A stretch of 10,456 nucleotides of DNA from CAUTVF01 sp963541805. Lineage in GTDB: Bacteria; Pseudomonadota; Alphaproteobacteria; Rs-D84; CASDRH01. Below are positions 5,571 to 10,456 of the stretch, in pieces. Positions within the stretch are counted from its first letter, which is position 1, and each line of letters starts with the position of its first letter. Made by a program: the position numbers and the translations under genes. The notes under the pieces were generated by a model. That model did no database searches and was not told where the DNA came from. It worked only from the letters and a program-made list of their open reading frames with translations. The stretch lies in NCBI GenBank assembly GCA_963541805.1, contig CAUTVF010000030.1:1-10456 (forward strand), given 5' to 3'.

Positions 5571-7511
5571 TTAATCATGACGCAATGCATCAATTGGGTT
5601 TAACTTTGATGCTTTAATTGCGGGATATATTCCAAATATTAAACCAATAGTTACAGAGAAAATAACTGAAAACATAATTGAACTGATAGATGTAATTGTT
5701 GTCCAACCAGTAATTGATGACAGTACTTTTATAACAATCCACGCGGATATTATTCCAAGTATTCCCCCAACAAAACTGATAACTACAGATTCAAATAAAA
5801 ATTGCGCAAGAATATCGTGACGATTAGCTCCAACAGATTTTCTAAGTCCAATTTCACGCGTCCTTTCTGTGATTGAAACAAGCATTATATTCATAATTCC
5901 AATTCCCCCAACGACTAGAGATATTCCGGCAATAATCGTCAGTAATAAGGAAAATGTACTTGATGTAGTTTCCATAGTTTTCTTTATATCTGCCAAATTG
6001 TGAATCCTGATAGCATCTTTTTGTTGTGACAAAGGTACTTTGTATTTTTTCAATAAAGTCTGCTTTAAATCGCGTTCAAGTTTATTTACAGATTCGGCAT
6101 TTAATGCTTCTACTTCCATTCCCCCAATGTTTTCCCTACCCATCAATCTTTTCATGGCAGTGTTTACTGGAATAATTATTATATCATCTTGATCACGAAA
6201 TGAATTGGATCCTCTCTCAGGTAAAATCCCAATTACATGAAATGGAATTTTATTAATCTTAATTACTTCACCAATCGGATTTTTCCCATCGAAAATATTT
6301 TTAATCAATGTATACCCGATAATTGCGACACGCTCACGTTTTAAATTTTCATTTTCTGTAAAAAAACGTCCAATTGTTGGAGTGAGTGCATGCATTTTAT
6401 GGTATGATGCGCTTACTCCATCAACAAGAACAGGTAAATTTTTATCACGATATGTTATTTGTGCACTACCTCCAACAATTGCAGATACATATTTGACAGG
6501 TAACTCATTTTTAATATATGCAATATCTTCAATTGTCATTTTAACAGCAGCCCCAGACCCAGCAACCGAACCAACCCTTCTGGCCCCAGGACGAACAACT
6601 AATAAATTTGATCCAAGAGATTTCAGTTCATTTTCTATAACACTTTGTGCACCACTTCCAATTGATAACATTGTTACAACAGATGCAACCCCAATAAGAA
6701 TTCCCAACATTGATAAAAATGTCCGAATCTTATTTGCAGTTAGCGACTTAAATCCTTGTTTAAAATAATTTACCCATTCAAATAAAATGTTGCTTTGCGT
6801 ATGATGATAATATTCAGTTTGTTGGATAGTATTTTGTAATTGTTTTCTCCTTTCATCAGAAATTATATGACCATCTCGGATATGTATAATTCTATTTGCA
6901 TGCTCTGCGACATTTTCTTCATGTGTTACAATTACAATTGTTATCCCTTGCTTATTTAAATCATGTAGAATTTGTATAATTTCGGATTCTGATTTTGAAT
7001 CCAAATTCCCTGTTGGTTCATCTGCAAAAATTATCTTTGGACTGTTAATTAATGATCTAGCAATTGCAACACGTTGTTGTTGACCACCAGATAATTCATT
7101 TGGATAATTATTTAATTTATTGCCTAAGCCAACTTTATTTAATAAATCTTTTGCACGATTAAAGTTTAATTTATGCTCTGTGTACAAAAGTGGTATAGAT
7201 ACATTTTCCCATGCTGGGATTCTGGGTAGTAAATTAAATTGCTGGAAAACAAAACCTATCTTATTTCGTCTTAAAATTGCCAGTTCATTATCTGTCATCT
7301 TTGATATATCAGATCCATATAAAATATACTTTCCATTTGTGGGAATATCCAACAATCCTAAAATATTCATCATTGTGGATTTACCGGATCCAGACGATCC
7401 CATAATTGCAACAAAGTCACCATCATCAATTTTTAAATTAACATTCTGGAGGGCATAAAAAACCTGTCCCCCCATAATATAACTTTTGGAAACATTTTTA
7501 AGTTCAATCAT
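5571..7511 (-). CDS. macB: MacB-type ABC transporter, ATPase fused to permease
   Basis: Inner-membrane ATP-driven motor of a MacAB-TolC tripartite pump (646 residues; E. coli MacB is 648). The N-terminal ATPase has Walker A GSSGSGKST (38-46), the Q-loop glutamine at 90, signature LSGGQQQ (140-146), Walker B IIFADEP (160-166, catalytic E165) and the switch histidine at 197. The first membrane helix is at about 264-287, then a large periplasmic domain to about 515, then three helices (about 518-545, 568-598, 609-635). TREIGLRKSVGA (551-562) is the typical coupling segment of this permease family. In this superfamily the motor moves substrate from periplasm to outside; known clients include macrolides, peptides, haem precursors and lipoproteins, and the substrate here is unknown. 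It lies 21 bases after macA with no clear Shine-Dalgarno, so it is probably translated by coupling. Confidence 0.93.
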   Translation of the reverse strand: MIELKNVSKSYIMGGQVFYALQNVNLKIDDGDFVAIMGSSGSGKSTMMNILGLLDIPTNGKYILYGSDISKMTDNELAILRRNKIGFVFQQFNLLPRIPAWENVSIPLLYTEHKLNFNRAKDLLNKVGLGNKLNNYPNELSGGQQQRVAIARSLINSPKIIFADEPTGNLDSKSESEIIQILHDLNKQGITIVIVTHEENVAEHANRIIHIRDGHIISDERRKQLQNTIQQTEYYHHTQSNILFEWVNYFKQGFKSLTANKIRTFLSMLGILIGVASVVTMLSIGSGAQSVIENELKSLGSNLLVVRPGARRVGSVAGSGAAVKMTIEDIAYIKNELPVKYVSAIVGGSAQITYRDKNLPVLVDGVSASYHKMHALTPTIGRFFTENENLKRERVAIIGYTLIKNIFDGKNPIGEVIKINKIPFHVIGILPERGSNSFRDQDDIIIIPVNTAMKRLMGRENIGGMEVEALNAESVNKLERDLKQTLLKKYKVPLSQQKDAIRIHNLADIKKTMETTSSTFSLLLTIIAGISLVVGGIGIMNIMLVSITERTREIGLRKSVGANRHDILAQFLFESVVISFVGGILGIISAWIVIKVLSSITGWTTITSISSIMFSVIFSVTIGLIFGIYPAIKASKLNPIDALRHD

Positions 7512-7532
7512 GAAACAGTACCGAAATTTAAA

Positions 7533-8516
7533 TCAGAATATAACAGGTTTTTCATCTGGTGTAGACATATCAACAGATAAGGTATTTATGATAACTATAT
7601 CTCCTTCATTCAAACCACTTGTGATTTCAGTTTTTCTACCATTACTTACTCCAACTTTAACAACACGCTTTATTTGATTTTTATCTGTTATTTTTTTATT
7701 CTTATTTTTTTTAATCATAACATAATATTGTTCTCCATCGACGTGCAAAGCATCATTCGACACGCAAACTACTTTCTTTTTTTCTGCAATATGTGACGTA
7801 ATATTTGCTGTCATACCACTTCGCATAAAACCAGGGACCTTAATTGGTACAATATCAACAATATACGTCGTAACACTGTTAACTGTTGTTGCATCAAATG
7901 CAATTTTATCTGTCCATGCATCAATTGGACTATCAGGATAGGCATCCAAAATAATTGTTGCACGTCCACCAATCTTAATTTTTGAAATATCAGTTTCATC
8001 GATTTTTGCTTTAACTGTCAATCTATCTGACATGACAAAAACTTCTGAACTGCTGATGACGGATTGCCCTGATTCTACATTTCTTACAATTATTGTCCCA
8101 TCAATTGGGGCAATAATAGGCGTCATCTTGTATAATTCTTGCCATTTGTTTAACTCTTCCTGTCCCTCGGATCTTGCTGCATCAATCAATGCTGCTCTTT
8201 CAGTTGAACTCATCCATGCAAGAATTTGACCTTTTTTAACTTTGTCCCCAATTGCAACCATTATACTTTCGATTCTACCTGGGACCGTTGGTGTAATCAC
8301 TAACCTGTTTTGGGGGGCAACAGTCCCGGTTGATAAAACCGTCACAAAAATATCATCTCGCTTTACTATTTCCTCTTTATTTAAAATACTGTTTTTTTTC
8401 TTGGATGAAAAAATACCTGAAAAAATCAAGACAAACACCAAAACAACAGCGCCAAATATGATATATTTTTTATTGTAAATAATCTTTTTATAATTGGTAT
8501 CATGTAACTTTATCAT
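7533..8516 (-). CDS. macA: MacA-like periplasmic adaptor (HlyD/MFP family) with very short hairpin
   Basis: Periplasmic adaptor linking MacB to the TolC channel, 327 residues (E. coli MacA is about 370). A single N-terminal membrane anchor spans about 18-36, followed by a split lipoyl-like domain: PGRIESIMVAIGDKVKKGQI (79-98) and TPIIAPIDGTIIVRNVESGQ (132-151). Between the halves there are only about 30 residues (103-131) where MacA normally has a helical hairpin of roughly 90-100. The beta-barrel (about 165-250) and membrane-proximal domain (to 327) follow. The start overlaps the tolC stop in ATGA, and GGAG lies 7 bases before it, indicating coupled translation. RND adaptors share this fold, but the adjacent macB fixes the assignment to an ABC system. 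Confidence 0.88.
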   Translation of the reverse strand: MIKLHDTNYKKIIYNKKYIIFGAVVLVFVLIFSGIFSSKKKNSILNKEEIVKRDDIFVTVLSTGTVAPQNRLVITPTVPGRIESIMVAIGDKVKKGQILAWMSSTERAALIDAARSEGQEELNKWQELYKMTPIIAPIDGTIIVRNVESGQSVISSSEVFVMSDRLTVKAKIDETDISKIKIGGRATIILDAYPDSPIDAWTDKIAFDATTVNSVTTYIVDIVPIKVPGFMRSGMTANITSHIAEKKKVVCVSNDALHVDGEQYYVMIKKNKNKKITDKNQIKRVVKVGVSNGRKTEITSGLNEGDIVIINTLSVDMSTPDEKPVIF

Positions 8517-9835
8517 TCGATAACTCCGATGCCTAATATTTGTTCAAATTCTGCTTCTGCAATCACTCTATTGCGTTTTGACTCAATATAACGTTTTTGT
8601 TGCGTAATTAAACTATTTTCAATCCTATCCCAATCATCAAAAGTAGTAAGTCCATTGTTGTATTTTTGTCGTGAGATTTTTGCACGTATTTTTTCTGCTT
8701 CTACATAATTTTTATCAACTTTTAATCTTTCAATTGATTCAGCATATGATGAATATTTTTCTTCTATATCTGCAATAATTGTGCGTAATATAGAAATACG
8801 ATTATTCATTGCAGACTTATAATTCTCTGCTGCAGTTTTATATGAATAATAATTATTTCCACCAGTGAATATTGCCATTTTTGCATTAATTCCAATCGAC
8901 CAATTAGAATTTCTCATATGTAGATTAGTGTCATTTTTTCCTGCTGTTACAAAAAAATTAACGGATGGTAAGAATGCTCCAATCATTCTATATTTATCTG
9001 ATTTTGCAGCCCCCTCGTTTGCAAGAGTTTTTAGATACACAGGTGTCTTCTTAGCAATATCTTTTATATCAATAATTTCTGGAATTGATAAAGGTACTTC
9101 CCCTGCGATATCCAAGAAATTTTCATCCCCATCAAATCCGATAACTTCTGCAAACTTTTTTTTGGAAACTGAAATCGCATTAATTGCCTTTAAGACATCA
9201 AATTTTGCTTCATTTAAATATGCTTGCGCTAACATAACAGACCCCATATTTTCTAATCCATTTTTATAACGTAGTGTTATTAATGATAAATTTTCCTCTC
9301 GTCTTTTTAAAATTTCGTTTGATAAATTTAAATAATCATTGGCATACCTTAAATTACTGAATGCAGATTTTAATTTGAAGCTAACATTGGATTTTTGTAT
9401 TTTTAGATCGTAGTTTACAGCATCTTCTTCAAACATCGATGAACGGATTTTTTGAATAATACTTCCCCCGGAAAAAATATTTTGAGTAATCTCAAGTTCT
9501 GCAGAATACATATTCTGAATTTTATTTTGTATGGTGTTTGGAAAAATATTATTAAACATAGATGTTTTACCATCATCTCCGCGTTTAAAAGCAGCACCAA
9601 TACTTACTTGAGGAAATAATGCAGCAAAAGAAGTACGTGTTTTATATTCAGCAGCTTGTGATAGAGAAGTATAACTTGCAATATTTGAATTGTTTAATAC
9701 TGTATATTGAACTGCATCATCAAATGACAGTATAAAGTCATTTTTGAAAAGATTATTTGAATATGCAGAAAATGAATAAGCAATATTTAAACAATAAATA
9801 ACAAATATTTTAAATAGGCAGGTGTTTTTGAACAT
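8513..9835 (-). CDS. TolC-family outer membrane efflux channel
   Basis: Outer-membrane efflux protein of 440 residues forming the exit duct of the pump. A signal peptide occupies about residues 1-26. Two repeated halves are visible: each has a long helical stretch, an AxxYKxxxS/RxxxxxxFPQV- or MIGAFLPSV-type strand entry (about 60-80 and 280-295), an F(S/T)GG turn before a helix (120-123 and 330-333), and late coiled-coil helices with the family-type RYKNGLE (188-194) and KYNNGLTTFDDW (393-404). It is shorter than E. coli TolC (493), mainly at the C-terminus. It is first in the operon, overlapping macA by 4 bases, unlike E. coli where tolC lies elsewhere; this channel is probably dedicated to this pump. 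There is no Shine-Dalgarno; the -10 box ends 6 bases before the ATG. Confidence 0.92.
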   Translation of the reverse strand: MFKNTCLFKIFVIYCLNIAYSFSAYSNNLFKNDFILSFDDAVQYTVLNNSNIASYTSLSQAAEYKTRTSFAALFPQVSIGAAFKRGDDGKTSMFNNIFPNTIQNKIQNMYSAELEITQNIFSGGSIIQKIRSSMFEEDAVNYDLKIQKSNVSFKLKSAFSNLRYANDYLNLSNEILKRREENLSLITLRYKNGLENMGSVMLAQAYLNEAKFDVLKAINAISVSKKKFAEVIGFDGDENFLDIAGEVPLSIPEIIDIKDIAKKTPVYLKTLANEGAAKSDKYRMIGAFLPSVNFFVTAGKNDTNLHMRNSNWSIGINAKMAIFTGGNNYYSYKTAAENYKSAMNNRISILRTIIADIEEKYSSYAESIERLKVDKNYVEAEKIRAKISRQKYNNGLTTFDDWDRIENSLITQQKRYIESKRNRVIAEAEFEQILGIGVIE

Positions 9836-9841
9836 GTCTTG

Positions 9842-9869
9842 AATATAACAAAAATAAAATCAAAATCAA
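9842..9869 (-). promoter_or_regulatory. Candidate promoter of the tolC-macAB operon (leaderless)
   Basis: On the minus strand, TTGATT (9864-9869), a 16-base spacer and TATATT (9842-9847), then CAAGAC and the ATG at 9835. The predicted start is essentially the first base of the start codon. Confidence 0.5.
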
Positions 9870-9888
9870 TACGTATTACTTTTGTTAT
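9845..9888. promoter_or_regulatory. Palindrome and inverted repeat over the tolC-operon promoter
   Basis: A perfect 10-base palindrome AATACGTATT (9868-9877) abuts and overlaps the -35 box. Separately, ATAACAAAA (9845-9853) is repeated inverted as TTTTGTTAT (9880-9888), bracketing the promoter with one arm over the -10 box. Such an arrangement is what a dimeric repressor site would look like. No regulator gene is present in the window. Confidence 0.4.
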
Positions 9889-9977
9889 TGATTAATTTTC
9901 TTTTGCTTAACTTTTTTCATTGATTTTTTAGTCAAAAAAATAAATATAAAAACCCTTCAGAAAATTATAGAAACCTC

Positions 9978-10001
9978 TTGACAAACCGTGGGGGGTAGAA
10001 T
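9978..10001 (+). promoter_or_regulatory. Unusual promoter-like element before the Cys-rich gene
   Basis: A perfect TTGACA (9978-9983) is followed by a run of six G (9990-9995) and TAGAAT (9996-10001), only 12 bases after the -35-like box. A6T6 (10004-10015) lies immediately downstream. The spacing does not fit a standard sigma-70 promoter; it may be read by another sigma factor, or the -10 may lie elsewhere. Confidence 0.35.
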
Positions 10002-10032
10002 GCAAAAAATTTTTTAATAGTCAGGAGGGGTT

Positions 10033-10456
10033 ATGAAGAAAAGATTATTAGATGATAAAATTAATAAAATATGTAATATGATAAACGAAAGAATAAGTAA
10101 TTGTGTGTTTTTATTCAGTATGTTTTTATCTGTATTATCAAATATAAATTCTGTTTATGGAAAAGGTTTAGACATCAGGTGTATAAGTTCAGAATATAGA
10201 TGTCATGATCATCAAATGGCTCTGTGTCATCAGAAGGTACGTTATGATGGTTATTTATTTGATGATCCCCAATATATAGATGATTATACAGGTGACTATT
10301 ATGCAAGATATGTTGGAAGTGGCAATCAATGGGAGGGTTATAGTGGTACTTGTTATTGGCATGATAGTTACGTTCTTGGTAAAACTGCTGACACCTCAGA
10401 CGCTTGTATAAACATATGTACAGAATATGCGTTGTATATAGATGGGAGCAGAATAG
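10033..10456 (+). CDS. Cysteine- and tyrosine-rich exported protein, 3' end cut by window edge
   Basis: Reading frame open to the window end; 141 codons are visible. A ribosome site AGGAGGGG (10023-10030) lies just before the ATG. After a polar start of about 23 residues comes a hydrophobic segment (VFLFSMFLSVLSNINSVYG, 25-43) that acts as a signal peptide or anchor. The exported part has six cysteines in about 80 residues (50, 57, 65, 107, 125, 129) and many Tyr, Asp and Gly residues, which suggests a disulfide-stabilised extracellular or periplasmic domain. I recognise no family. An internal ATG (residue 16) would leave a more typical signal peptide, but the ribosome site supports the first. 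It is divergent from the tolC-macAB operon across 197 bases. Confidence 0.72.
   Translation, partial: MKKRLLDDKINKICNMINERISNCVFLFSMFLSVLSNINSVYGKGLDIRCISSEYRCHDHQMALCHQKVRYDGYLFDDPQYIDDYTGDYYARYVGSGNQWEGYSGTCYWHDSYVLGKTADTSDACINICTEYALYIDGSRI

Noticed and set aside
6382..6768. Plus-strand open frame of 128 codons inside macB
   Set aside because: Antisense to a fully conserved MacB region; no ribosome site and an implausible protein. Other antisense frames within macB, macA and tolC are rejected for the same reason.
9990..9995. G-quadruplex at the G6 run
   Set aside because: Only a single G-run is present nearby; four are needed.

Overview
The window is a stretch of AT-rich chromosome from a Gram-negative bacterium. 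A TolC-type outer-membrane channel, two genes with lipoboxes and a periplasmic-type nuclease all require an outer membrane or periplasm. The exported nuclease, with its cysteine-flanked insert after the GIDAPE motif, resembles versions common in Rickettsiales-like and other AT-rich Alphaproteobacteria, so I lean towards that class. This placement is an inference; no marker gene is present.

Layout: the left edge cuts the 5' end of a tRNA-Glu(UUC) gene (1-70). A complete UvrD/Rep-type DNA helicase follows on the plus strand (191-2251). From there to about 5.5 kb lies a run of small, mostly singly transcribed minus-strand genes. They are two paralogous small proteins of unknown function (2308-2589 and 2764-3087), a secreted thermonuclease-like protein (3490-3966), a 298-residue lipoprotein of unknown function (4055-4951) and a 48-residue lipoprotein (5336-5482). 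Most have a recognisable promoter, terminator or both. The two paralogs are clearly richer in G+C than their surroundings.

The right third is a minus-strand operon, tolC-like, macA-like, macB-like (9835 to 5571), encoding a whole tripartite ABC efflux or export machine. The first two genes overlap by 4 bases and the next two are 21 bases apart. MacB uses ATP in the inner membrane to drive the MacA adaptor, which hands substrate to the TolC channel. This MacA has almost no helical hairpin, the part that normally touches TolC. Divergent from the operon, a cysteine- and tyrosine-rich exported protein starts at 10033 and runs off the right edge.

The regulatory sequence is informative. Several genes have near-consensus -35 and -10 boxes, but with short spacers (14-16 bases). 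Two genes, the nuclease and the tolC homologue, lack a Shine-Dalgarno and have a -10 box only 6-8 bases before the ATG, as expected for leaderless mRNAs. No mobile element, CRISPR array or recognisable defence system is present. The least explained items are the two-paralog family (one member with a CxxCxxCC tail), the two lipoproteins downstream of macB, and the truncated cysteine-rich gene.
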